This document shows, in pieces, positions 32,096 to 40,139 of a stretch of 64,000 bases of DNA (the first letter of the stretch is position 1; each line of letters opens with the position of its first letter). The stretch is from Solirubrobacter soli DSM 22325 (GTDB taxonomy: Bacteria; Actinomycetota; Thermoleophilia; Solirubrobacterales; Solirubrobacteraceae), in assembly GCF_000423665.1 (NCBI RefSeq), contig NZ_AUIK01000027.1, positions 1 to 64,000 of the forward strand, in the 5' to 3' direction. A program made the position numbers and the translations under genes. The notes under the pieces are model-generated. The model made no database searches and was not told the origin of the DNA. It was given only the letters and a program-made list of their open reading frames with translations.

Positions 32096-35000
32096 ATGCG
32101 GCGCACTTTCCTGCCGGCGGGCGCTTTGGCGGCCCTCGCGGCTCTGACGGTCACCACCACCGCCCGCGCGGGGACGATCAACGTGCCGGCCGGCGATCCG
32201 GCCGCGCTGATTGCAGCGATCACCACCGCGAACGGGACACCCGACGCGGACACGATCAATGTGACCGGCGTCTACGCGTTCAGCGCGGCTAACAACTTCT
32301 GGTACGGCCCGAACGCGCTGCCCGCGATCACCAGCGACATCACGATCGCCGGCGATACATCCACCGGCGCGACGATCCAGAGCACGGCAGGAACGCGCCT
32401 GCGGTTCTTCTTCGTGTCCGGTGGCCGCTCGGGCCTCAGCGCCGGGACGCTGCGGCTGACCCGGGTCCAGCTCGCCAACGGCCTCGCCCTCGGCGGCAGC
32501 ACGGCCTTCGGCGGTGGCGGGGCCGGCATGGGCGGTGCGGTCTACAACCAGGGCACGCTCACGCTCGACGGCGTCACGATGTCCGGCAACACCGCGACCG
32601 GCGGCACCGCAGGCAACGTCAACTCCAACAGCGGCGGCGGGATGGGCCAGGACGGGCAGCTCGAGGGCGGCGGCGGGTTCGGCGGGTCGGTCCCCGCCAG
32701 CGCCGGTACGGGCGGCAACGGCGGCGCGGCCGCCGGCGGCGGCGGGGGTGGCGGTGGCTACGCCGCCGGTGAGAACGGCGCGAACGGCGGACAGCCGGGC
32801 GGCGGCGCGGGCGGCGGGTCCGCGAACGGTCTCGGCGGCGCGAACGCCAGCGGCACGCGCGGCGGCAACGGCTCAGGCGCGGGCGGCCAGGGCGAGCCCG
32901 GCCAAGGCGCGGGCGGCGCGGGCGGCGCGTTCGGTGCGGGCGGCGCCTCGAGCCCGGCGGCCGGGGGTAACCGCGGCGGCTCCGGCGGTGGCGGCGTCGG
33001 TGGTGGTGGCGGCGGCGGGTCGCCCATGTTCGGCGGCGGTTCCGGTGGCTTCGGCGGCGGTGGCGGCTGGGCCAATTACCGCTCCGGCAGCGGCGGCTTC
33101 GGCGCCGGCGGGGCCGGCGGCGACGGGCGGGTGGCCGGCGCGCCTCCCGGCAAGGGCGGCTTCGGCGGCGGCGACGGCGGAGGGAACGTGGCCGGCACGA
33201 TCGGCGTGGGCGGCGGCGGCGCCGGGATGGGTGGGGCGATCTTCAACGACCGCGGCACGGTGACGGCGGTCAACAGCACGTTCGCCGGCAACACCGTCAC
33301 GGGTGGCACGAGCACGTCCGCTTTCATCGGTGGCGTCGGCAGCGCGGGGGAGGGCGGCGACGCGCTCGGTGCGGCGATCTTCAACCTCAACGGCACGCTG
33401 ACGCTCACCCACGCCACGATCGCGGGCAACACCGCGACGGCCGGCACGGGGAGCACCAACGGCGTCGCCTCCGGCTCGATCGCGACGGTCGGCTACGACT
33501 CCGCCGTCGCCCGGACCGCGATCACGACGATCCGGCAGTCGATCGTCACGGCCGCGGGCACCAGCGCGACCACTACGTCGTCGCCGACCCAGGTGGCCGA
33601 TGGCACCACCAACCTCTCAACATTCACCCAGACCGTTACCGGCGGCGCGTATGTCGGCACCGCCGATCCGCAGCTCGCGGCGCTCGGCGACTACGGCGGG
33701 CCGACCCGCACGATGGCGCCCAATCCCGGCAGCCCGGTGATCGGCGCGGCAACCGCGCAGGGCCTCGCGACCACCGACCAGCGTGGCTTCCCGCGCGACG
33801 GGGCCGCTGACATCGGCGCCGTCGAGACGCAGGCCACATCGGTCGCGGTCAACAACGCCACGACCCCGTTCTCCGCGACGGCGCGCAGCATTCCCGTGAG
33901 CGCGACCATGACCCCCGCGCGAGGCGACACCGCGCCGGGCACGTTCACGTTCTCGGCGGGCGCGGCCGGCAGCGGCTCCGTGATCCCGACGAGTGGGTCC
34001 GTCTCCGCTTCGCTCGCCATCCCGGCCGGCGCGGCGCCCGGCACCTACACGCTCACCGGCAGCATCCCGGCCTCACCCGGGTTCGGCGCCGGCACTGGCA
34101 CGGCCACGCTGCGCATCCTCAACCCGCCGCAGGTCTGCAAGGACGTCTCCGGCACCACGCCGTTCGAGACGGCGATCACGATCAACACGGACTGCGCGGG
34201 CGTGGGCCCCGTGACCGTCGCCGCCGGCACCGCGGCGCACGGCACCGTCACGATCGTCTCGGGCGCGCTGCGCTACACGCCTGCCGCGGGCTACGCCGGC
34301 AGTGACGAGTTCACCTACACGACGACCAACGAAGGCGGCGTGTCCAACACGGCCAAGGCGACCGTGAAGGTGCTCAACAAGCCGCAGGTCTGCAAGGACG
34401 TGTCGGGCACGACGCCGTTCCAGACGGCGATCACGCTCAACACCGACTGCACGGGCGCCGGCCCGGCGACGGTCGCGGCGGGGAGCGCGGCGCACGGCAG
34501 CGTGGCGATCGTCGCGGGCGCGTTGCGCTACACGCCTGAGGCCGGCTTCATCGGCACCGACGAGTTCACCTACACGACCACCAACGAGGGCGGCGCGTCC
34601 AACGCGGCGAAGGCGAGCGTGAAGGTGCTCGCGCCGCCGCCGGTCTGCAGCCCCGTGAGCGCCACGACGGCGTTCGAGACCGCGGTGTCGATCGCCGTCG
34701 ACTGCACGCGCACGGGAACGGTCGCAGCGGCAGCCGCTCCGGCGCACGGGACGGTCTCGGTGGTCGCGGGCGCGCTGCGCTACACGCCCGCCGCGGGCTA
34801 CGCCGGCAGTGACGAGTTCACGTACACGGTGACCAACGAGGGCGGCACCTCGAACACGGCCAAGGCGACCGTGAAGGTGCTCAACGCGCCGCAGGTGTGC
34901 AAGGACGTCAGCACGACCACGCCGTTCCAGACGGCGGTCGCCGTCGGTGCCGACTGCACCGGCGCCGGGCCGGGGACCGTCACGATCGTGGCCGCGCCGG

Positions 35001-36790
35001 ACCACGGCACGGCGACGGTCGAAGGGAGCACCCTCCGCTACACGCCTGCCTCCGGCTACGCCGGCACCGATTCGTTCACCTACCGGGCGACCAACGAGGG
35101 CGGCGCCTCCAACACGGCGAACGTGAGCGTGAAGGTGCTCAACGCCGCGCAGGCGTGCAAGGACGTGAGCGCGACGACCGCCTACCAGACCGCGGTGACG
35201 ATCGACCGTGACTGCGCGGGGGCCGAGCCGGGGACGCTCGCGGTCGCGGCCGACCCGTCGCACGGGACCGTGACCGTGGTCGCGGGAGCGCTGCGCTACA
35301 CGCCCGCGGCGGGGTACATCGGGGCCGACGAGTTCACGTACACCGTGACCAACGAGGGCGGGACGTCCAACGCCGCCAAGGCGTCGGTCCGGGTGCTCGC
35401 GCCGCCGCCGACGTGCAAGGACGTCAAGGCCACGACCCCGTACGAGACCCGCATCGAGATCCCCGCGGACTGCTCGCGCTCGGGTTCGCCGGCGGTGTCG
35501 ACCGCGCCGTCGCACGGCACGGCGACGATCGCCGAGGGCGCCATGCGCTACACGCCGGCTGCGGGCTTCAGCGGCAAGGACACGTTCCGGTACACGTCGA
35601 TGAACGAGGGCGGGGTCTCGGAGTCGGCCGAGGTGGAGGTGACGGTCCTCCCGCCGGCGCCGACCTGCGCGAGCTACACGACGACCGCCGGAGCCGGACG
35701 AGCGCGCACGCTGACGCTCGCCTGCGTCAGCGTCGGCGCGCCCACGTACGCGATCGTCGGCAGCCCGGCCCACGGCACGCTGACCGGGTTCGACCCGGCG
35801 ACCGGGACCGTGGTCTACACCTCCGACGACGCCTACAAGGGCACGGACACGTTCACCTACCGCGCGAGCAACGCGGGCGGCGGCGCCGTTGCCGCCACGG
35901 TCACGATCGCGGTGGCCGAGCGGCCCGGGATCCAGTCGGCGCCGTCCGGCGGCGTGACCCTCGGCGGGACGGTCTCGGCGACCGCGGCGGTGTCGCCGCG
36001 CTTCGACCCCAAGCCGGGCGACAAGGTCGAGTTCCGCCTCTACAAGGACGGCTGCACGGGCGCGCCCGTGTTCACCGACGCCGCCGACGTGGACGCCGAC
36101 GGGAAGGCGGCGTCCGGCCAGTTCACGCCGACCGCCGCCGGCGCGTATGCCTGGCAGGCGACGTACCTCGGCGATGCCGGGAACCTGCCGGTCACCGGCA
36201 CGTGTGACCCGGTGACCGTCACCGCGCCGCCGACGGTGCAGCCGGCCACGGTCCAGCCCGCTGAGGCGCCGGTCTGCGGCGATCCGGTCGTCCTGCTCGA
36301 CGTGTCCCCGGTGGGCAAGCAGGCGCGGGTGAGCGGCATCGTGCGCCGTGCCTTCGCCGGCCGCGAGGTCACGATCCTGCGCGCCGGCAAGGCGGTCGGC
36401 GCCGCGACGGTCACCGCCGATGGCGCGTTCGCGGCCACGGTCGACGGCCCGGCCGCCGGTGACGTCAAGCCGGTCATGTACACGGCCGCGGTCGACGGCA
36501 ACCGCAGCCGCGCGTTCCGCTACGACCGGTACGTGCGCATCACCAAGCGCTCGGGGATGAAGATCACCGGCCGGCTCGCGATCAACCGCAAGCCCAAGAC
36601 GGCCACGGTCCTGCGGGTGAACGTGTGCACCGGCCGGCGGACCGCGACCACGATCAAGGTCAGCCCGAGCGGCGCGTTCACGTTCACGATGCGCGGCCCT
36701 GACGCGGGCTCGCCGTACGTGCTCTACCGCGTCACGGCGAAGCTCGCCGGCAACGGCAAGACCTACACCACGCAGGTCGCCGCTACATAA
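32096..36790 (+). CDS. Giant secreted beta-helix / Gly-rich / Ig-repeat surface protein
   Basis: A 1564-aa exported protein, the largest in the window. In order: signal peptide (to about residue 25); an N-terminal beta-helix of the choice-of-anchor-Q type (INVPAGDPAALIAAI ... closing DQRGFPRDGAADIGAVE near 575); inside it a Gly-rich stretch (about 140-380) like GGxGG loops; an Ig-like module; seven tandem about 85-aa Cys-paired repeats (nucleotides 34130-35920); another Ig-like domain; and a C-terminal beta domain (RVSGIVRRAFAGREVTIL). No LPxTG-type signal or TM is visible at the C-terminus, so how it stays on the cell is unclear. Likely an adhesin or surface-layer component; this is inferred. 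Confidence 0.85.
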   Translation: MRRTFLPAGALAALAALTVTTTARAGTINVPAGDPAALIAAITTANGTPDADTINVTGVYAFSAANNFWYGPNALPAITSDITIAGDTSTGATIQSTAGTRLRFFFVSGGRSGLSAGTLRLTRVQLANGLALGGSTAFGGGGAGMGGAVYNQGTLTLDGVTMSGNTATGGTAGNVNSNSGGGMGQDGQLEGGGGFGGSVPASAGTGGNGGAAAGGGGGGGGYAAGENGANGGQPGGGAGGGSANGLGGANASGTRGGNGSGAGGQGEPGQGAGGAGGAFGAGGASSPAAGGNRGGSGGGGVGGGGGGGSPMFGGGSGGFGGGGGWANYRSGSGGFGAGGAGGDGRVAGAPPGKGGFGGGDGGGNVAGTIGVGGGGAGMGGAIFNDRGTVTAVNSTFAGNTVTGGTSTSAFIGGVGSAGEGGDALGAAIFNLNGTLTLTHATIAGNTATAGTGSTNGVASGSIATVGYDSAVARTAITTIRQSIVTAAGTSATTTSSPTQVADGTTNLSTFTQTVTGGAYVGTADPQLAALGDYGGPTRTMAPNPGSPVIGAATAQGLATTDQRGFPRDGAADIGAVETQATSVAVNNATTPFSATARSIPVSATMTPARGDTAPGTFTFSAGAAGSGSVIPTSGSVSASLAIPAGAAPGTYTLTGSIPASPGFGAGTGTATLRILNPPQVCKDVSGTTPFETAITINTDCAGVGPVTVAAGTAAHGTVTIVSGALRYTPAAGYAGSDEFTYTTTNEGGVSNTAKATVKVLNKPQVCKDVSGTTPFQTAITLNTDCTGAGPATVAAGSAAHGSVAIVAGALRYTPEAGFIGTDEFTYTTTNEGGASNAAKASVKVLAPPPVCSPVSATTAFETAVSIAVDCTRTGTVAAAAAPAHGTVSVVAGALRYTPAAGYAGSDEFTYTVTNEGGTSNTAKATVKVLNAPQVCKDVSTTTPFQTAVAVGADCTGAGPGTVTIVAAPDHGTATVEGSTLRYTPASGYAGTDSFTYRATNEGGASNTANVSVKVLNAAQACKDVSATTAYQTAVTIDRDCAGAEPGTLAVAADPSHGTVTVVAGALRYTPAAGYIGADEFTYTVTNEGGTSNAAKASVRVLAPPPTCKDVKATTPYETRIEIPADCSRSGSPAVSTAPSHGTATIAEGAMRYTPAAGFSGKDTFRYTSMNEGGVSESAEVEVTVLPPAPTCASYTTTAGAGRARTLTLACVSVGAPTYAIVGSPAHGTLTGFDPATGTVVYTSDDAYKGTDTFTYRASNAGGGAVAATVTIAVAERPGIQSAPSGGVTLGGTVSATAAVSPRFDPKPGDKVEFRLYKDGCTGAPVFTDAADVDADGKAASGQFTPTAAGAYAWQATYLGDAGNLPVTGTCDPVTVTAPPTVQPATVQPAEAPVCGDPVVLLDVSPVGKQARVSGIVRRAFAGREVTILRAGKAVGAATVTADGAFAATVDGPAAGDVKPVMYTAAVDGNRSRAFRYDRYVRITKRSGMKITGRLAINRKPKTATVLRVNVCTGRRTATTIKVSPSGAFTFTMRGPDAGSPYVLYRVTAKLAGNGKTYTTQVAAT
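34130..35920 (+). repeat. Seven tandem 84-86-aa cadherin/Big-like repeats
   Basis: Units start at 34130, 34385, 34640, 34892, 35150, 35408 and 35660, spaced 252-258 nt. Each begins with a Cys (VCKDVS.TTPF.TA), has a second Cys about 18 residues later (I..DC), then 'HGTV.I..GALRYTPAAGYAG.DEFTYTTTNEGG.SN.AKA.VKVL'. The first six are closely similar, while the seventh is divergent. The pattern fits the Ig-like Big_9/cadherin-like repeats of secreted bacterial proteins. High similarity between units 1 and 2 hints at fairly recent duplication. Confidence 0.9.
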
Positions 36791-36801
36791 GCCGGAGAAC
36801 A

Positions 36802-36832
36802 CGGCGGGGAGGCGGCCTTCGCCTTCCCGCCG
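36802..36832 (+). terminator. Strong terminator hairpin after the giant surface-protein gene
   Basis: CGGCGGGGAGGCG (36802-36814) pairs with CGCCTTCCCGCCG (36820-36832) over 13 bp with one G-T wobble and a 5-nt loop, 11 nt past the TAA. The fold would be equally stable on both strands. Confidence 0.8.
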
Positions 36833-36885
36833 ATCACCCCGACCGGGTGATCTCGCGCCACCCCCGGAGCAGTACGGTCGCGCCC

Positions 36886-37536
36886 ATGAGCGCCTACGGC
36901 TACGCCGACCGTCCCGCACCGCAGATCGCGACCGGCACGCTGTTCGGTCGCGTCATGGGCCTCGTCGCCGTCACCGTCCTGGCAGCGACGCTCGGCGTCT
37001 ACGTCGCGCGCGGCTGGGGCGGCGCCTGGTGGTTCGTCGCCTGGCTGCTGTCGCTCGGCTGCCTGATCGGGCTCAACGTCGCCAACTCACGCGGGAACAC
37101 GGGAATGGCGCTCGCGCTGCTGCTGCTCTTCGGCCTGTGCACCGGCGCCAGCGTCGCCGCCACGATCAACTACTACGCGGAGACGGACCCGATGGCGGTC
37201 CGCCAGGCGTTCGGCGCGACCGCGCTGTTCGTCGGCGTCCTCGGAGCGGGCGGGTACATGACCCGCCGCGACCTGTCCTTCCTGTACCGGTTCGCGTTCT
37301 TCGCGCTGCTCGGCCTGCTGCTCGCGGGCATCGTCCTGATCTTCGTGCGCATCCCGGCCGCCTACACGCTCTACAGCTTCTTCGGCCTCGCGGTCTTCGG
37401 CCTCTACGTGGTCATCGACTTCAACCGCCTCCGCCGCGCCGGCAGCGAGGAGGCGATCCCGCTGGCCGCGGGCATCTTCCTCGACGTCTTGAACATCTTC
37501 CTGTTCTTCCTGCGGATCTTCGGCGGGCGCAATTAG
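36886..37536 (+). CDS. Bax-inhibitor-1-like membrane protein (second copy)
   Basis: A 216-aa membrane protein with seven hydrophobic helices after a 34-residue lead (MSAYGYADRPAPQ). The BI-1 closing signature is present: VVIDFNRLRRAGSEEAIPLAAGIFLDVLNIFLFFLRIFGG, with its landmark Asp-Phe-Asn and Asp-x-x-Asn residues. It is the same length as the BI-1 protein encoded at 14227-14877 and similar in the C-terminal half. The start is ATG 36886; an upstream GTG extension is not needed. It stands alone between two hairpins/dyads. Confidence 0.9.
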   Translation: MSAYGYADRPAPQIATGTLFGRVMGLVAVTVLAATLGVYVARGWGGAWWFVAWLLSLGCLIGLNVANSRGNTGMALALLLLFGLCTGASVAATINYYAETDPMAVRQAFGATALFVGVLGAGGYMTRRDLSFLYRFAFFALLGLLLAGIVLIFVRIPAAYTLYSFFGLAVFGLYVVIDFNRLRRAGSEEAIPLAAGIFLDVLNIFLFFLRIFGGRN

Positions 37537-37543
37537 CGGGGAG

Positions 37544-37574
37544 GTGTCGCACCGATTGGGTGTCGGTGCTACAC
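37544..37574. promoter_or_regulatory. Candidate VapBC autoregulatory operator
   Basis: GTGTCGCACCGA (37544-37555) is mirrored by TCGGTGCTACAC (37563-37574), 11 of 12 bp, with a 7-nt centre; the motif GGTGTCG also recurs as a direct repeat at 37543 and 37559. A -10-like TACACT (37570-37575) lies 6 nt before the GTG of the antitoxin, which would make the mRNA nearly leaderless. Type II antitoxins usually bind such dyads to repress their own operon. Confidence 0.5.
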
Positions 37575-37581
37575 TTCGGCC

Positions 37582-37845
37582 GTGCCGACGACCCGCCCGC
37601 GTTACACGATCACCGACGCGGGGGAGATCACCGCGATGCTCGACGTCGCGCAGCGCCGCTGGCCGGATGTGACGGATCGCAAGGAATTGCTGGTCCGGCT
37701 CGCCGCGATCGGTCTGGACGCGATCGCGTCCGAGGTCGACGCACATGCACGCGAGGAACGGAGGCGCCGGCAGCTGGATGCGATGCGGCGAGCGGCGGAG
37801 CTCGTGGACGTCGACGCGCTGCTCGCCGACACCGCCTGGCAGTGA
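37582..37845 (+). CDS. VapB-like antitoxin
   Basis: An 87-aa protein with N-terminal beta/helix region (RYTITDAGEITAMLDVAQRRWPDVTDRKELLVRLA) suited to DNA binding and a charged C-terminal helix ending in DVDALLADTAWQ, the type of tail that wraps a PIN toxin. GTG start at 37582. The stop overlaps the toxin GTG by 4 nt (GTGA), the usual coupling for toxin-antitoxin pairs. Identity rests mainly on the adjoining PIN-domain gene, as VapB sequences are poorly conserved. Confidence 0.75.
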   Translation: MPTTRPRYTITDAGEITAMLDVAQRRWPDVTDRKELLVRLAAIGLDAIASEVDAHAREERRRRQLDAMRRAAELVDVDALLADTAWQ

Positions 37846-38234
37846 CGCTGTTGCTGCTCGACAAGTCGGCCTACGTCCGCGGGGCGCCGACGGCGGGTGA
37901 AGAGGACGAGCTCTGCCTGTGCGCGATCACTCGGCTGGAGCTGCTCTACAGCGCCCGCTCGCCGGCCGACTACCAGCAACTCGAGACCGACCTCGCCGAG
38001 TTCCGTGACCTGCGTATGAACGCCGAGACGTTCGACATCGCGCTCGGCGCCCAGCGAGAGCTCGCCGATCGCGGCCGGCACCGCGTCTCGATCCCCGACC
38101 TACTGATCGCCGCGTGCGCGCAGCAACACGGAGCGGACGTGCTCCACGTGGACCGCCACTTCGACGCCCTTGCGTCGGTGCTCTCGTTCACGCTACGGCG
38201 GGCTGACGCGCCGGATGGTAGTGCTGAGGCGTGA
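37842..38234 (+). CDS. VapC-like PIN-domain ribonuclease toxin
   Basis: A 130-aa PIN-domain protein. The acidic metal-binding set is visible: Asp7 (LLLLDKSAY), Glu33 (ITRLELLYSAR), Asp86 (IPDLLIAAC) and Asp104 (LHVDRHFDAL). VapC toxins cleave tRNA or rRNA when freed from VapB. GTG start at 37842 sits inside the antitoxin stop. Homologues with 'LCLCAITRLELLYSAR' and the 'HRVSIPDLLIAACA' helix are widespread in actinobacteria. Length and residues suggest an active toxin. Confidence 0.9.
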   Translation: MTLLLLDKSAYVRGAPTAGEEDELCLCAITRLELLYSARSPADYQQLETDLAEFRDLRMNAETFDIALGAQRELADRGRHRVSIPDLLIAACAQQHGADVLHVDRHFDALASVLSFTLRRADAPDGSAEA

Positions 38235-38239
38235 CAAAC

Positions 38240-38271
38240 GGTAGCGTATATAGCTGCCATTTGGTAGCGTA
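38240..38271. promoter_or_regulatory. Repeated GGTAGCGTA elements and TATATA before the DUF4143 ATPase
   Basis: GGTAGCGTA occurs at 38240-38248 and again at 38263-38271, with a related element in reverse orientation (TAGCTGCC, 38251-38258) between them. GTATATA (38245-38251) is unusually AT-rich for this region and looks like a -10. The ATPase GTG follows at 38277. The spaced repeats look like sites for a dedicated regulator; the toxin-antitoxin operon ends just upstream. Confidence 0.45.
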
Positions 38272-38276
38272 GAGGA

Positions 38277-39554
38277 GTGGCGGGCTACCGGCGCAGGAGC
38301 ATCGACGACGAGTTGGACGAGCTGGTCGGCGCGCTCCCGGCGCTCGCGCTCGAGGGTCCCAAGGGCGTCGGCAAGACCGCGACCGCCCAACGACGCGCCG
38401 CGACGATCGCTCGTCTGGACGAGCCGGCGCAACGGCAGATCGCTGAGGCAGACCCCGGTCGGCTCCTTGCCGGGGACGGCCCGGTGCTCCTGGACGAATG
38501 GCAGCGGGTCCCGGCGCTCTGGGACGCGGTCCGGCGCGCGGTGGACGACGGCGTTCCGCCGGGGCCGTTCCTCCTGACGGGCTCGGCCGCTCCGGCCGAC
38601 GACCCGCAGCGACACTCCGGTGCCGGTCGCATCGACGTGCTGAGGCTGCGCCCGATGACGCTCTCCGAGCGCCTCGACCTGGACACCACGGTCAGCCTCC
38701 GAGCGCTCCTGAGCGGTGACCACGACGAGGTGGGCGGCACGAGCGAGCTCGGTTTGTCCGCGTACACCGAGGAGATCCTCAGCTCGGGGTTCCCGGGTAT
38801 CCGCGCGTTATCGGGGCGCGCGCGGCGGGTGCGCCTGGACGGCTACATCAGCCGCATCATCGACCGCGACTTCGCCGATGAGCTGGGCCAGCAGGTGCGA
38901 CGTCCGGACACGCTTCGCCGATGGATGATGGCCTACGCCGCGGCCACGTCGACCGTGACCAGCCTGGAGAAGATCCGCGACGCGGCGACGCACGACCAGG
39001 CGACGCCCGCCAAGACGACCGTCCTGGCGTACCGGGACGCGCTCACCCGCCTGTTCATCCTCGACCCGGTCGACGGCTGGGCGCCGACCAACAACCACCT
39101 CAAGCGTCTGACGCAGAGCGCGAAGCACCACATCGTCGACCCGGCGCTCGCTGCCGCGCTCCTGGGACTCACCGAGGACAAACTCCTCAAGGGCGAGGGC
39201 GGACTCGCGGCGGTGCCGCGCGACGGCGCCTTCCTCGGCGCGTTGTTCGAGTCCTTGGTCACGTTGTCGGTTCGGGTCTTCGCGCAAGCGGCCGAGGCGC
39301 AGGTGCGGCACCTGCGCACGCGGCGCGGCGACCGCGAGGTCGATCTGATCGTGCAAGGGCGCGGCGGCGAGATCGTCGGCATCGAGGTCAAGCTCTCAGC
39401 CACCGTCGATGACGTCGACGTCGCGCACCTGCGCTGGCTGCGCGACGAGCTGGCGGGCGAACTGCGCGCCGCGGTCGTGATCACCACCGGCCCGCACGCC
39501 TACCGTCGTCCCGACGGCATCTATGTCGTGCCGCTGGCGCTGCTCGGCCCGTGA
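38277..39554 (+). CDS. AAA ATPase with DUF4143 domain
   Basis: A 425-aa protein of the AAA_14/DUF4143 type. Walker A is GPKGVGKT (residues 27-34), Walker B is VLLDEWQ (about 71-77), followed by a sensor-like FLLTGSAAP. The C-terminal DUF4143 half includes a restriction-endonuclease-like core: 'EVDLIVQGRGGEIVGIEVKLS' has the D-x(n)-ExK arrangement of PD-(D/E)xK nucleases. Such genes are scattered, often near toxin-antitoxin loci, with unknown function. GTG start at 38277 after an AT-rich promoter. It is 42 nt downstream of vapC. Confidence 0.9.
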   Translation: MAGYRRRSIDDELDELVGALPALALEGPKGVGKTATAQRRAATIARLDEPAQRQIAEADPGRLLAGDGPVLLDEWQRVPALWDAVRRAVDDGVPPGPFLLTGSAAPADDPQRHSGAGRIDVLRLRPMTLSERLDLDTTVSLRALLSGDHDEVGGTSELGLSAYTEEILSSGFPGIRALSGRARRVRLDGYISRIIDRDFADELGQQVRRPDTLRRWMMAYAAATSTVTSLEKIRDAATHDQATPAKTTVLAYRDALTRLFILDPVDGWAPTNNHLKRLTQSAKHHIVDPALAAALLGLTEDKLLKGEGGLAAVPRDGAFLGALFESLVTLSVRVFAQAAEAQVRHLRTRRGDREVDLIVQGRGGEIVGIEVKLSATVDDVDVAHLRWLRDELAGELRAAVVITTGPHAYRRPDGIYVVPLALLGP

Positions 39555-39720
39555 CGCAAGGCGGTTCGCGACGGGGAACCCCTCTCTCGTCGCACCTTGA
39601 ATGCTCGCTAATCGACGTTATGTGAACTTGGAACGAGAGGGCGGAAGGAGCCCGACGATCAGGTGGTTGTGCTGTGAGCAGGGCCTTCTTTTCCGGCGGA
39701 CCGTGGTTACGCTCACTCGC

Positions 39721-40086
39721 ATGACAGCGCCTGCACGCCGCCAATGGACCGATGAAACCATCCGTGTTGAACTGCTTCCGATCGCCGAGGAGCTCGGCCG
39801 GATGCCCAAGAAGACCGAGCTGACCGAGCGCGGCATCGGCGGCCTGTGGGCCGCGATGGGTCGCCGCGGCGGGGTCGACTCGTGGCGCGAGGTCGTCGCC
39901 GCGCACCTCGCTGGTGCGCCGGTCGCCGAGCCCGTGGTCGCGCCGGTCGCCGAGCCGGTCGTCGAGGCGCTGGTGCCGGTCGAGGAGCAGATCGCCATCG
40001 CGGCGTACTTCCTGTTCCAGAACGGGCATCCCGGCGGGCCTGAGACGCACTGGCAGGTCGCCGAGCGTCAGCTCGCCGTCGCCTAA
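39721..40086 (+). CDS. HNH-repeat-like plus DUF2934-like small protein
   Basis: A 121-aa protein in two parts. Residues about 9-60 (RRQWTDETIRVELLPIAEELGRMP ... GGLWAAMGRRGGVDSWREVV, landmarks W9, E24-E25-L, W54) resemble the homing-endonuclease-associated repeat. A VAEPVV-repeat linker (66-86) leads to residues 88-118 (EEQIAIAAYFLFQNGHP ... HWQVAERQL), a good match to the DUF2934 pattern. No nuclease catalytic motif is present, so it is probably a DNA-binding or regulatory protein. ATG start at 39721. The 166 nt upstream hold no gene that I can support. Confidence 0.65.
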   Translation: MTAPARRQWTDETIRVELLPIAEELGRMPKKTELTERGIGGLWAAMGRRGGVDSWREVVAAHLAGAPVAEPVVAPVAEPVVEALVPVEEQIAIAAYFLFQNGHPGGPETHWQVAERQLAVA

Positions 40087-40139
40087 AACCGCCTAAGCGA
40101 TCTGGAGAGCGGCGCGGCGTTGCGCTTTGATAGCCCGCC

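Noticed and set aside
32510..33240. Gly-rich stretch considered as a PE_PGRS protein
   Set aside because: No PE domain; it sits inside a beta-helix with a signal peptide and lacks mycobacterial context.
34130..35920. Tandem repeats considered as CRISPR
   Set aside because: The repeat unit is about 255 nt, codes in frame for a protein, and has no short identical repeat/spacer structure.
34073..36919. Long minus-strand open frame opposite the giant surface protein
   Set aside because: Arg/Ala/Val/Gly-rich repeated antisense of the tandem repeats, no start context or domain.
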